Assembly (NCBI GenBank): GCA_039619475.1
Contig: CM077115.1
Coordinates: 494,347,352 to 494,411,351, forward strand
Source of the DNA: Icerya purchasi
Lineage: Eukaryota > Arthropoda > Insecta > Hemiptera > Monophlebidae
DNA: 64,000 bases
Direction: 5' to 3'
Position numbers and translations under genes: made by a program. How positions within the stretch are numbered: the stretch's first letter is position 1; every line of letters starts with the position of its first letter. Shown one piece after another: positions 48,357 through 60,060 of this stretch. The notes beneath the pieces were generated by a model, which saw only the letters and a list, made by a program, of their open reading frames with translations, did not search any database and had not been told where the DNA came from.

Positions 48357-48689
48357 TTATACAAGGAGGTGAATGGAAATGGTAAAACCGTATCGCTTTT
48401 TTTTGTTCCTGTTTTTTTTTTTTTTAATGAAGAAAATAAAAGCATAGTCTATAGAAAAAAGAAAAAAAAAAACTTTTTAATATTTAGCTGTTTTTAGTGT
48501 GAAACTTTCAGTTTATTGCCAACCGGATAAAAATGAACAAACTTCGTTTTATCATCAATATAACTTTTTTGCTCAATCTCCGATAGCAAAAAACCCTATC
48601 TCTTTAAACAATTCTTTAATGAAAACAGACATTTTTTCATAATCCTGTTTTGTTTTTTTTTTTAAATGATGTTGTATTCCAATCCTTTT
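48357..48689. other. AT-rich spacer, nothing recognised
   Basis: Contains T tracts (48402-48426, 48651-48664) and no recognisable gene or element. Confidence 0.5.
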
Positions 48690-49200
48690 TCTCCAAAACA
48701 ATTTCCAGCCATGGACACAACTCCCCTACCCTCAAACAATCATTCCGGACATTCTTCACTTTAGTAATAATGCTTCTCGTTATTTCTTCGTACTCTCAGT
48801 CGCATTAGTCTTGCTCCTTCCGTTCATTCCGATCGTCGTTCTGCTACTATTTCAATCAGACCCGCTCTCTTCTGTATGCCTCTCGTCTTCGATTTTCCCT
48901 GTCGCTATTACTCTCTGCACAAACCTAATCCTCCTCTTATATTTGATACCGACATGAAAATCCGCACCTAGATTAGTGTACAAAAAGATAAAAAAAAAAA
49001 GAAACCAGGAAGACGTTACTTCTGGTTATTTTACTATCGATATGCAGGGTTTCAGATTGGAATTGAATGCCCGGCCCTTGTTAGCGAATTCCCAAATCTT
49101 AAGCCTCTATCTTCTTCGCAATGTGTTCCTTTCCATCTTTATCGGTAGTTCCTTTAATCCTTTGTTCTCTTCGCCTCCGATTCAGAATCTAAATGTGTAA
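48690..49200 (+). pseudogene. Decayed R1/Jockey-type LINE C-terminus
   Basis: Ser/Leu-rich translation in shifting frames includes RLRFSLSLL (about 48880-48910), corresponding to SRFRFALSPS of the 30-kb copy. ECPAL can be read around 49061-49080 with one substitution before it, and ends FNPLFSSPPIQNLNV. The resemblance to the family at 30.4 and 63.3 kb is partial, and several stops break it. A LINE origin is likely; membership of that family is less sure. Confidence 0.45.
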
Positions 49201-49448
49201 TATGCTTTTTTTTTAAGTGGTTCAAATACACAAACTCATTCAGCTACGGGAAAAGGATTCTGAAATTCCGAAATTCTGCGCGTTTGTCCGATTTTTGTGC
49301 GCTAGGCAAATCTTTGTCTAGACGTCTTTCGATTAAAATTATCCAAAAAGAAAAGTACTAAATTTGGAAAATTTTATGCTCGTAATATTGCTCTTCTTTC
49401 CTTAAATTACTCATTGCAGGCTATGAACTATTTTTCTTCGTAATTACG

Positions 49449-49740
49449 GCTATATTTTATCTCCCAACCATCCGTGACTTTCCCGCAATCTCAGCTGTTT
49501 GTCGCCTCCTTTATTTTAAGACTCCTTCCTGCATCATTTTCACAATTTTCATCTGCATCTGCTCCATTTTTTGCACCCCCTTCTGCATACTTCCCGTATG
49601 TCCCTAATATCACGTCTTATTTGAATGTTCAACCTTTTCTGCCGAACAATTGTCCTTCTATTTTTCTCTACTAAAACTTGATATCCCTACTTTCCTTATC
49701 GGTGCTTCTTCTTATATTTTCTCTTTTTTTAATTATTATT
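49449..49740 (+). pseudogene. Decayed R1/Jockey-type LINE C-terminus, second fragment
   Basis: The frame around 49608-49735 reads YHVLFECSTFSAEQ, then LLKLDIPTFLIGASSY. This fits DHVFFECPAFLNEL ... LLSLGLPTPYNSY of the 30-kb copy. It ends in a (TTA)n and (TA)n tract (49733-49783), which may mark the element's 3' end. Separate from the fragment at 48690-49200, because both contain the same C-terminal region. Confidence 0.5.
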
Positions 49741-49783
49741 ATTATTAAATTTTAGTTACATATATATATATATATATATATAT
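49733..49783. repeat. (TTA)n then (TA)n microsatellite
   Basis: A short ATT run is followed, after TTTTAGTTACA, by about a dozen TA units. Confidence 0.85.
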
Positions 49784-50289
49784 GACCTAACAAAAATTAA
49801 TGCACCCCATCCAAATAAGTTTATTGGGTCACATTAATTCTGTTTTACAATTTGTAGATGTACAGAGGTATAATTGTTAATCTTAATTATTTTCTAAATT
49901 AAATGAAGATTATTTTTACGATTTTTAACCTCTTATATTGTAAATTTATTAAAGTTGCTGAAATTATTTGTTACCAGTTGTTCCGCATTATCTTCAAAAA
50001 CTGTATTATTCCACCCCTGTAATATATGATAGTACGCACTATTCTGAAAATTGCACCTAACACAATTTTCCGACTCCGAAATTCCATATTTATACAAATA
50101 CACCTTAAATATTCCATGACACCAGTTATGATTTAGATAAAAATTTTATGATTTTCCGTAATATCTGGAAAATAAATTGTTCCAAATTTTCTAAAATTTA
50201 TCTATATAATAATTTTCCAAAATATTTTTCAATTTTTTTACGTTAATTAATCGATTTTGATAGTTAAACACGTTTTAATATACATATAT
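49784..50289. other. AT-rich spacer, nothing recognised
   Basis: No gene or element identified. Confidence 0.5.
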
Positions 50290-50290
50290 T

Positions 50291-50490
50291 TTCATCATCA
50301 TCATTCGGTTCCAGTCAGTTATGACCTGTGAGCTCACTCCACTGTTTCCGGTCTTGAGCTGTGTTAATGGCTGTTGCTACCTGACCAAATTTACTTCGTA
50401 AGCCGTCAGTCTAACGCGTGGCTACTCTGCCCCTTTCTCGTGTACCGGGAGCTTTGCCGAGCAGCAAGTTTCCTCTAGATTTCCGCTTGT
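50291..50490 (-). pseudogene. RTE-clade LINE C-terminus with (GAT)n tail
   Basis: On the minus strand (50486 to 50315) the frame reads GRVATR, a stop where W is usual, TDGLRSKFGQVATAINTAQDRKQWSELTGHN and then the terminal stop. The pattern GRxxxRWxDxxx...A.DR..W..L is the conserved end of RTE-type ORF2. The 3' end is a short (GATGAT) tail, on the plus strand CATCATCATCATT at 50293-50305; such trinucleotide tails are typical of RTE elements. Heavily 5'-truncated. Confidence 0.75.
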
Positions 50491-53400
50491 GCTTTACGTT
50501 ACTGTAAATTCATTATTCAGCTTGATATACTACCTTTTTTTGTATTGATCAATGTAATGTGTTTTTCAATTTCCATATTCATCGGTTTAAGTCCAATTCT
50601 GCTATACAATTTAATTAGCTTTATAATTATAATTCTGTGATAGCTATTTAACATTTTCTTAAATCTTTTAATTTTCAACATATCAGTATAAATAATACTA
50701 CCATACAATATATATTACTGAGTATTATTGACTTATACAATATTATTACATTTTTATAATTTTGCAGCATTTTGATTGTTGTGTATAATTTGTTAAATAC
50801 ACATATCATTAAAAATTTATCGAGTTTATTTTTAATATGATTATAATTATTATAAAATTTTTAATTACTATCAATAATTACACTTAAATATTTAATTTGA
50901 TTGACGTGTTTAATATTTATTCCGTATTGATTTATATTTGAGGTTCTATTTTTAGATTTATTGTTCAATATCATGTAATTAGTTTTTGTGTTATTTTAAT
51001 AGAAAAGTCCGAAATCCTTTAGAAAATTTACCTTTCATTCATGCCCTCGAATTATTTTTATTTTCTATTGTTAAAAGTTTGAGAACATATTATTTTCTCT
51101 TTCTGACCATTCTTTTGAGTTAATGTCCCCCCTCGTTTACGAACCCATAACCAAAATTAAAACGAAAAAAAAAAAAAAAGAAGAGATTTTACGAATTACG
51201 TATTTTCTATTTTATTTAAATTGTTTATGCTACAACACACAAGTACGTTGTTTATCTTTAGAATTAATTCCTTTAAACGTGTACGAATACACTGTTGTTT
51301 GAAAAAAATGTGTCAATGTAACGAAAGATGTTCAAATCTGCAATTTTTTTTCGGAAACCGCGATGTTTCTTTACTGTTCCGGACACTGATACCAATTAAT
51401 ACGAAAATTTAAATAAATAAATTCACAATTACTATCAACTAATGGGTATTTAAAATATACCGATTATTATTATTTTTCCTCGTTGATATATATACTACGC
51501 ATGCTGATGTTCTTCCGTTTTTAAATTAATTCCTTTTTCGATATGACATTTATCCGATTAATAAAGAACATTTGGTGATCGCGGGTTTCTTTCGCTCGCT
51601 GCTCTTATGAAGAAATTTAAAATGACGTCAGAGTGTTTCATAAATTTAAGTTAAACCGTAAAAAGCGGATAACTGTATTATTATTATCTTCTGCAATGCG
51701 GGATATTTTAAGGAAAATTTAGTTTAGCGTTTTTTTTCTTTCAGATAATTAATTTTCAACGATAATCTGCAAACGACACGTGTACCATTTTATTTTTAAG
51801 AGAAACACGGAGATCAAGGTGATTTTCCCTTTTTTCGTCTGAAATATATCATTTAATTCGAAAAAAAGTACTAACCGCGACCTAGAGTTCTCGATTAATG
51901 ACGATAAAATTAACGCGATCTTCTTATGTGGCGTTAATGCCGAACTAACCCCGTTAGTTTTATCGTCTCTCTCACGGAGCAGTTCTGTTTTTATTCTATC
52001 CGCAATCTCTGCGATCAGTTTTTCCGTTTATTTTTGACTTAATCCATCTGACACATTATCAGCTTTGCTTCAAAGTTCTGAACCATGTTTTGCGCCTGTT
52101 AAAAACGATGGAGTATTTTTAATTTACAAGATGGAAGCGAAGACTTATCTTTACGGATTTTTCTTTACATCGTTTTTCATAGTAGGTATATATTTCACGT
52201 GTAAAAATTGATTTATTAACCTGATTTTCACATTTTGCTAGCATCGTGAAATTTATAAACAATTTTTAGGTATCGCTCGTATTCATTCTACGCTCGACTT
52301 CTACTGAGCTTCTATTTTTCTCAATTAAGTAATGCAGGCTCTCCAATTTTCTCTTTTTCAGTTGAAATTTACATTTTTTCCGTTCAGCTCGTCGTGAAAA
52401 TCGCGGACCGTCGCGAAACGTTCCTCTGATGTAAAAAATATTTTCGAAAAATTAATAATGTCAATAATATAAATTTTACAAGTATTTTTACCGTTTATAA
52501 TTCAGATTAAGCAAACACAAACTGAACGAAATTATTTTATATCAGAAATCGATAAATCGATAGATACACTAAATGCGGTCGTATTTAGAATAACGGGTTA
52601 TTTAAATTAGTGCGGTGTATCTTTATTTACGTAATATAATTTCAGCATCATTTAGTGAAATTAATTCGCGGTCCAATCGTCCAAACTGACACATAATGCT
52701 TCGTTTGCAAACGTAAATTAAACAAAACACCGCTATCAACTGAATTTAACGCAGTAAAACAACTAACGAATATAAAAAACTATTCGGCTGCCCATCGACT
52801 GCAGAGAAAATCACTAAAAAAACGTAGATTAACATAATCGACACTGGCGCGCTTATTATAAAAAATGATAAAAAACACAACAGAAAATCACGCGGAAGAC
52901 AAAACCAGAGCATTAAACTTCTCAGGAAGCAACTATGAGAGCGGTCAGCAGACAAAAACCCGTAGAAGAAGAACGATCGACTTAATATATTGATACGGAG
53001 AATTTTTGCTTAAATATGAAAAATCATACGCAGTAACAATCATCTTGATTTCAATTCTAAAGCTAGGAAAAGAAGAGTGGATGAGACTGACTTGACCTCG
53101 GAGTAATAAAAATTGCCATCGATCAGATTTCTGTCGAGAGAATAGCTTCGCAGTGACTAACATATTATCGGTTTAAACTACCGAAAGGGGAAGATTTGCA
53201 TAAATCTCCACAGGATAAACCTGAAAACACGTGGTCAACATCTTAATGAACAGAGGCTTTAAAAATACATGTATGATCGCTCACTGCTGATGACGATAAT
53301 AAAAGTCCGACTAAAAATGGAAATAGATACACAGACTGGATTATCAGAAATGGAGCGAAAATAAAAAAATAACAAAAAAGACTTGAACGATAAACTGGGC

Positions 53401-54650
53401 GAATTTCTTTTTTTCGGCTATTATGACACTATGGTAATGGGAACGCTAAATGACTCGAAACAAATCAGTTGTATAAAGAAACTGAATAGTGTCTGCGATA
53501 TTCGAGGACGAGTTAGCCAGAGATGATTGCAGAGGCACTATGCGGAGATCAGAGTGTTGAAGAGCCAAAGAAACTCCGGGAGCAGGTGTTTTATTGAAGG
53601 AGCAGGGGAGAGGAAACTAAAGGGACATTCAAAAATAGGCTCGCAATTGAGTAAAAGATGATCGTGCGTCGGAGAAATAGGTCCGATGCGGAGCCTTGTT
53701 ATAGCGACAAAATGGATTCTAGGAAGGCCGGAAGAAGGGAACCAGAGGTCAATACCGTGTTTTATCTCTTTCAGAAAGCAAGCTTGTTTGCAGAGTCAAT
53801 CTTGCTTTCATCGGAATTACACAAAAATTTTAATGGACTTATTACGTCAGCGGAGGGGGAGGGAACAAAGCATAGGACACAAGCAAACTGACTTAACAGC
53901 AGTGTCGCTAACAAATTACCCATGAGTACAGTACGATATCAGCTTTAGGATTAGGGATTTGATACAAGGGTGGTGAGACTTTTTGAGGAAAGATTCCTGC
54001 AGGCATATAATTGCTGGAGAATATTGAGAAATCAATAGTTCTAATTCGGCAAGACTAGGAAAGAAGCCTCTGAATTCCCACTAAATAATTAAGGAGTTCC
54101 AACTATTCATTCGATGCACACCAGTGGGTTATACATTTAAAAAAAAAAAAAAAAATAGGATCAAAAAACTGAGATTAAAATAAGAGTGCTTAAACATAAA
54201 CAATATGCGCAATAAGTTCGACGCTTGGCATGCTTAATGTTGACGCGCGGGTTCAGCTGATGGTCTGAAGCTGTTTTGCGACCTTGTTGACTAATTTGAA
54301 CAATAACGAGAAGAAAAACACTCGAACGCGAATAAAGTTCAACGATTAAATAAAACATGTACATTTTTGAAGAAAAACCGTGTAAGTAATAAACACGCAA
54401 CAGCCGAAGCGGAAGAAAAACGGAGGAAGTACCAGTCAGAGGGAAAACAAAACAAGGTCTAAATCTGAATATACACGACGCTTATATAATTGGTCTCAGA
54501 AATGCAGAAAGACCAAGGAAACGTAAAGACCTAGAAGAATTACAGAGGGGTAAATGATAAAATTTCAATATACTATATAAAAGGATAAAAGAACCATCAG
54601 GAATATAACGACGATAGTAATGCTGGAATGTCAATAGAACCGACGAAAGT
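50491..54650. other. Long stretch without a recognised gene
   Basis: AT-rich up to about 52700, then a purine-rich plus strand from 52745 on. The purine-rich part lies directly upstream of a plus-strand LINE and could be its decayed 5' part, but I could not read any endonuclease motif in it. Short frames in several phases have no domains. Confidence 0.45.
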
Positions 54651-54654
54651 AACT

Positions 54655-56540
54655 TAAGAATGGACGCGTTGTATACATGAACTGTTCAGTAATCAACGAT
54701 TCTTGAAGGCTCGACGAAATAATAAAAGAGATAAATTTTAAAGTCAAAAGTGAACCATCCTTTATGAAAAGTATAAAATTTACAGCTGATCCATGGTTTC
54801 CTTCTCTTTACCTTACAGCGTCGGGAGTATGCTATGTTTAATAGGTTGCGGGTTGGGCATACGGTGGTCTCACACAATTATATACTTGAAGATACCCTTC
54901 CCTCACCTACGTGCCCTTTCTGTTGTTCCGGCTCTTCTTATCCTTCGGTGGAACACCTGTTACAACAATGTGCAGCGTTCGCCCGCTCCGCTTTTGCCGG
55001 TATCCTGTCAAATGGCCCAACGCTCATACAAATGCTACTCGTTTTTCTTAGAACCAACAGCTTACTGAAGTAGCCTTTTCACCCGGGCCCGTGTGCTGTA
55101 ACGATCATTGCAGTTAAAAATGGTGCCCATGGGCGCCACCAAGGGAAAAAACAAAGTCAGAAGTAAGTGGGCTATTAACGAAATGGAAAAGCAGCAGGGC
55201 CCGATAGTACGTATGCCGAGGTAACGAACGAAACATCTAGTTGTTTTTTTTTTTTGTGTGTATCTGGTCAACTAAACGAAATGCCATCATCCGATTGGCT
55301 CAGTTCTATACTTTTGTAACCATTCCGAAAAAAGCAACTGCTCAAAAATATAAAGATTCTCCTCATAAATCGTAACCAGAGTCATGTTCGTAAAATACCG
55401 TTAAAGGTAGTACATGGAAGAATTTACAGCAAATACAATAAAGAAATTTCTAGTACACGGTTTTCGAGATGGATTGTAAGTACCAGGAAAGCACTGTTCA
55501 GTCTTAATATATTCAGTCAAAGATAAAATAAAAATCCCTTTGAACGCTCTTCCTTGTCATACTAAAAAACATTTGATTCGATGAGATACTGGGAACTAAT
55601 ATAAATATTCTAAACAGAGCCGGATTGGATTACAAAAGCGTCAAAATAATTTCCAACATTTTATACTAGAAAAGTAACTAAAAGCAGTGAGGGCGGAGGA
55701 CGGAATTATATATGAGCTTATAAATAAAGGAGTACGACGGGGATGTAGCTTATCCCTAATCCGTTTCAATATCTACGCAGAAAACTACTTAGTTGTAAAG
55801 TTAAACAATCTAAGAGGAATTAAAAAGTCTCCTGGACGAAGTAATAGCCGAGGGCGACAAAATGGAACTGAATACCCCCCAAAGAAAAGAAAAAACGAAA
55901 ATCATTATACAAAGCAAAAAGAAAGACATACAACCAGTAATTAAAAAGTATCAGGAAATTCGATTGAAAAAGTACATAAATTTAAATATCTCGAATGCTA
56001 CATAACAGAAAACGCTGCTCTAGATATGGCAATTAGAACAAGAATCGAGCAGAGCGGGCTTTTAAAAATGAGATCCTTTGTCAGTAGTAAAAGATTCGGT
56101 TTAAATATGCGATATTGTTACGTACATACAGTGCTGGCATAAAGGAGGCAACGATGAACTGGCTGCAGGCCTTTGAAATACGGACTTTTAGAAGGATCCT
56201 GAAAATTACGTATGCCGATCACATATCTCTAACACGGACGTCCTAAAACGAATAGATCAAAACCAAGAACTGTATAGAAAAGAGGAATACACATGGCGCG
56301 CAACGAGAAATACAAAAGACACTGCAGAGATAATACTGGAAGGGAAGATAGAAGGCCAACGATCTGGAGGACGATGGCGAATAAGTGCTGATTAAAAAAC
56401 ATGCAACACTCGACGGGGAAACCAACTTGTGGACTGGTATACATTTTTAGTTACGGATAGAAACAAATATTCCGAACTTGTAGCGAAAAGGTACTCAAAG
56501 AAGAAAAAGAACAAAAGAGAACCCGAAATTAAAAATTATT
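54655..56540 (+). mobile_element. RTE-like LINE (no RNase H), copy B, interrupted
   Basis: Same type as the LINE at 36670-38230. Readable blocks in order are WTRCIHELFSNQR (about 54662-54700), an interruption at about 54780-55150, WAINEM and NGKAAGPDSTYAEV (55167-55225), TRKALFSLNIFSQ (55482-55520), INKGVRRGCSLSLIRFNIYAEN (motif B, 55723-55790), FKYLECYITENAALDMAIRTRIEQSG (55981-56058), MRYCYVHTVL (about 56107-56136) and ILEGKIEGQRSGGRWRIS (56332-56388). Motifs A and C (the catalytic aspartates) cannot be read, and several frameshifts are present. It ends at a long (TA)n tract. Confidence 0.85.
54780..55150 (+). mobile_element. I/Jockey-type LINE 3' fragment nested inside the RTE-like LINE
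   Basis: The frame ending at TAG 55071-55073 reads QRREYAMFNRLRVGHTVVSHNYI, then CPFCCSGSSYPSVEHLLQQC. The first block fits the RLRIGHT..TH segment after RNase H, and the second is a full C-x2-C-x9-H-x4-C motif of an RNase H-bearing LINE. The surrounding element lacks both, so this is a foreign insertion. Its short 3' UTR contains the palindrome GCCCATGGGC (55127-55136) and ends in an A-rich GGGAAAAAAC. Right after it the host LINE resumes with KSEV and WAINEM. No clear target duplication was seen; boundaries are approximate. Confidence 0.75.
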
Positions 56541-56544
56541 AAAA

Positions 56545-56546
<2 letters not shown>

Positions 56547-56590
<44 letters not shown>
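56547..56590. repeat. (TA)n microsatellite at a LINE 3' end
   Basis: About 22 uninterrupted TA units immediately after the last recognisable LINE sequence; probably grown from the element's 3' tail. Confidence 0.95.
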
Positions 56591-56592
<2 letters not shown>

Positions 56593-57714
56593 GAAAAGAA
56601 AATTATTGAAATAGTGTGCAAAGTTACAAGTATTTAGGAGAGTTATAAGAACAAACATTTAAGATGCGGTAGGCGCGAAGATCATACATAATTTACCAAG
56701 CATAGGATTACGCCTCAAATACACGGAATTCAAACACGAGGGGAATAGCCATAAAGACACACTTGTACGGGAAAAATAAATCGATCAGAAATGCATAAAA
56801 TTAATGTAGAAAAAAGAAAAGTAAAAACTTATGTGGCGATAAGAAGAAGAAAACTTATTTTACATGTAAGAAGACTCGAGAACGTTTAAAAATATATTAG
56901 AGTAAAAAGTTAGAAGAGAGAACAAAACTCGAGGGGGAAAAGCAGAACTACAAACTTCCGATTACATATCAAGAACAATGACGCAGATGTTATAATATCG
57001 AGAGAAATAAATCGAAAAAGTGGAAGGTGAAAAAATAATTAAAAGGCTGGGTTACAAATAGAAGGAAATATAAATAAAATAATAAAATGAGCTTAGTTTC
57101 AATACATAGAACATGTAAATTTATAAAACAGATATTATAAAAAATCCGTCAACAAGCATGAGCTTTACCGGTCTGAACCTTATAATTGTGATTATATTTT
57201 TATATGATTAAAGAAAAAAGGGAAAAAAGGGAAAAAGGAAAAAAAAGGTAGGACGTGAAGTAAATCATTTGGTTACAACCGAGTAGTGTACTGAAGAAAT
57301 TTATATTTTGCATCGTGCAAAAATTTCATTGTCCGGAATGCCGTAGCGTTCTGCAAAGAAAATCGCGATCTTGTATTCCCAGAAAAATCCTTTTACCTTT
57401 CTCGTGTTATTTAAAAATCCGGTTGCGCGTTTGCAAGTTGCAAAAGAAATCGCTAAACTGTAACTTGTTTTCTTTGAAGAGTGATTTGGTCGAAATTTAC
57501 TTCTGTATCGCGGTCTTGTCCCCTTATCAGGTGGAGGTTCGCAGAATCAAGTTTTATGTTAATTCAAGAAAGCCGAACTTAAAAAAATTCCTTGCTTGTG
57601 AATTATGTAGCGCCGTAAATATCCCCCCGCATATTATAATAATAAAATGTTTTACCTCAAAAATGCCAACTTCAAAATTTATTATATAAATTTTCAATAG
57701 AAATCCAGTAAAAA
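56591..57714. other. Spacer; unclassified 124-codon frame at 57315-57689
   Basis: No supported gene. The plus-strand frame 57315-57689 begins MQKFHCPECRSVLQRKSRSC. It is rich in Cys, Lys and Ile but shows no domain; the CPEC...C spacing alone is not enough for a zinc finger. It may be a chance frame. Confidence 0.4.
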
Positions 57715-58254
57715 TTTATAAATAATAATTTAATAAAAATGCACTAAAAAGTAAAAAAATACAAATTATTCGATAAAAAATATATTTCAGAGTGATATAA
57801 CGCTTAATGTGATACTATTATCGTAATTTTTATACGATATTAATACTTATTATTATTATTATTCGATAAAAAATATATTTCAAAATGATTTAAATTAAAT
57901 TCTTAAACGACATATTTTAGAGTTGGCACCAAATTAAAATTACAACATCTAGGACCAATTGAATAAATATTTAATACAGTTTTTAATTATTATTGTAATA
58001 TGCAATACGAATCCCCCACTCTGATGAAGATATTAATAATGCTGTGTGAGAATTACGATAATAGTATCACATTAAGCTATGTCCCACTCTGAAATATATT
58101 TTTTATCGAATAATAAGTATTAATGTTCTCTATAAATATCACTCTCTAAGTTATATATCACTCTGAAATGTATTTTTTATGCGATAATTTGATTTTTTTA
58201 TATTTTAGTGTACTTTTATTAAATTTTTATAATAAATCTTCGAGTATCGGCACC
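57715..58254. repeat. Large imperfect fold-back (inverted repeat)
   Basis: 57767-57829 pairs with 58051-58113: 63 bp, of which the first 29 and last 25 are identical, with about five differences between. The spacer is 221 bp. Weaker pairing extends outward to about 57720 and 58225 (TTTAATAAAA.T.CACTAAAA on both sides). Each arm also carries a second copy of the inner 30-bp motif TTATTCGATAAAAAATAT (57859 on and, inverted, ending 58188). GGCACC occurs at 57925-57930 and 58249-58254. The layout fits two inverted copies of one AT-rich repeat, or a fold-back transposon. Confidence 0.8.
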
Positions 58255-58397
58255 TTTTTTTTTCTGTAAAAAAAACATTTTATTCTATAATTTTTAGCAT
58301 TATGCTTAAATTTTTTTTCTTGCTAAAAATTAACTTTTTTGTCCCATTATTGCTCCATATTTTGTATTTTAAAAAAATGGGGGGAGGGGGAAATCGA

Positions 58398-58500
58398 TTT
58401 CTTTATTTTAAGCTACATTTCCACGGTAAAAAATACGAAATATATGATCATCGTTTTCCTTATTCAAAGCTACATTTCCATGGTAATTTGGAAAATTCGT
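58398..58500. repeat. Two-copy direct repeat, 57-bp period
   Basis: AAGCTACATTTCCACGGTAA at 58410 recurs 57 bp later as AAGCTACATTTCCATGGTAA, and the preceding TTTCTTTATT recurs as TTTCCTTATT. Confidence 0.75.
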
Positions 58501-58619
58501 AGTACTTTAAGTCAAAATCACCTCGTATTATACTAATAAGAGAAATTATCTCTCTATATATATAAATATTTCCACATGGTACCACACCGCCGAATGCTAA
58601 TGGACAAAGAATATCAATA

Positions 58620-58730
58620 AAATCGGTCCATATATGATAAATATAAGTCACGCGCGAACAAACATAAAAAAAAAACATACGCAACGAACGTGTATATAAC
58701 CTGCTTCTCTTTGGAAGTCGGTAAAAATTT
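58620..58730 (+). repeat. Dispersed repeat terminus shared with 46.5 kb
   Basis: AAAATCGGTCCA (58619-58630), ACATACGCAACGAACG (58675-58690) and AACCTGCTTCTCTTTGGAAG (58698-58717) occur in the same order as related blocks at 46511-46605. The order AAATCGGTCCA, ACATACG, TAACCT, AAGTCGGT is one I recall from insect repeat termini. The element class was not determined. Confidence 0.5.
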
Positions 58731-58984
58731 CGAATTTTACGCCAACTGAAACCAGTTTCATAACCTTAAAGTTCTAATATTTTCGATTCTTACTTGGTCT
58801 GAATATGTAAATCTGGCGCACTTGCATAATATCTGAGATTCAGCGACACTTGAAAGGAAAAAAAACGTATTTCTTAAACCCGGCATACTTTCAGCGGAGA
58901 GTGAAAAACCTGATCGCGCAGAAATGATCTCGAAGAACTTTCTGATGTCTTTTACGGGTTTTTTTTTCACTACTACTCTTAGAA

Positions 58985-60060
58985 GTAATGATATTCGAAC
59001 ATCATTTTATTTTCTTGTGTTGCTTTCCTTACAAGAAACTCCTTCCGAATCCCAACTCTCGGCCAAGCATTTATATTTCTTCCGATTCGGCAAAAATGCG
59101 GATTTGTTCGTCGCTAGAGTACGTCTCGCGTATGCCGGGGATTGATCGTGTAACACTGGAAGCAGCAGTTTCCAACACCTGGGCTTAATTGAGCGCCATT
59201 TTAAACAAAAACTCATCGCTAACCGTGTTTGCTAATGGAAAAAATCCCTTAAAGTAATAACACCGCCGCTATGAACCGAGCATGCGGGACAACTATTGTA
59301 ACACATCATTAGGGCTGTGTGATGAAACAACGTGCGCTGCTGCGAAATACGAAATATTTTCTCAACTTCTGGCCGTCCACACGTACCTACCTATAATGCG
59401 AATGTGCTATAAGTCTAGTTTGAGCACCTGTCATCGTCTGCTAGCGGTACAGAGGCTGTCGGTCGTTTCATTAACTCGATATGTGTAATTAAAGGTTCAT
59501 TAGCTGGCCCGAGCGTAATAAGCGTATTTGCTGCAAAAACGACTTCCGGGCATAGCACGTGTTCCGTATGTAAGAATGTGTCCGGGCCGGACCAGTGCAC
59601 GAGCTGTACACGGAAAAACGATAATCGTCGAGGGGCTCAAGTTGACGGCAGCAGGCTAGAACCGGAAATATATGTTAATGTTCGCGTGCTAGCTCAATCT
59701 TCTGTAACATTTTTAATAAAACGACGAACACGGCCATTTCTGTAATGAGTGCCCACGTGAATACAAAAAAATTCTTCGGCTCTGGTCATCCCGATGCGGG
59801 TACTACACCGATAAATAATTACAATTATTATTTATCGCGCTCTTTTTTGCCTTCGAATAGCAACATCCACACTTAGTCATCTCTCGCGCTGTGCCCCTTC
59901 GCGCCTTCAACCGCTTGCTAAACGCACAACGTCTCCTCCCCTCCCGAGCAGATACATGTTAATTTATGCGAAATTCACCGCGTGATCCGGAATAGCGCTA
60001 GTCATTACCGGCTGAATTCTTTATTACTCGCACGCGCTTGCTAGTGCCGCGAGAACAAAA
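58985..60060. other. GC-richer non-coding island 9
   Basis: Raised GC and CpG with no recognised transposon. TAATTA at 59486-59491 lies in a GC-rich setting. Overlapping short frames on both strands have no domain. Confidence 0.3.

Noticed and set aside
57315..57689. 124-codon frame beginning with a CPEC motif, possible zinc-finger protein
   Set aside because: Only one CxxC with no matching second pair, no domain, and no splice or promoter context; a chance frame is likelier.
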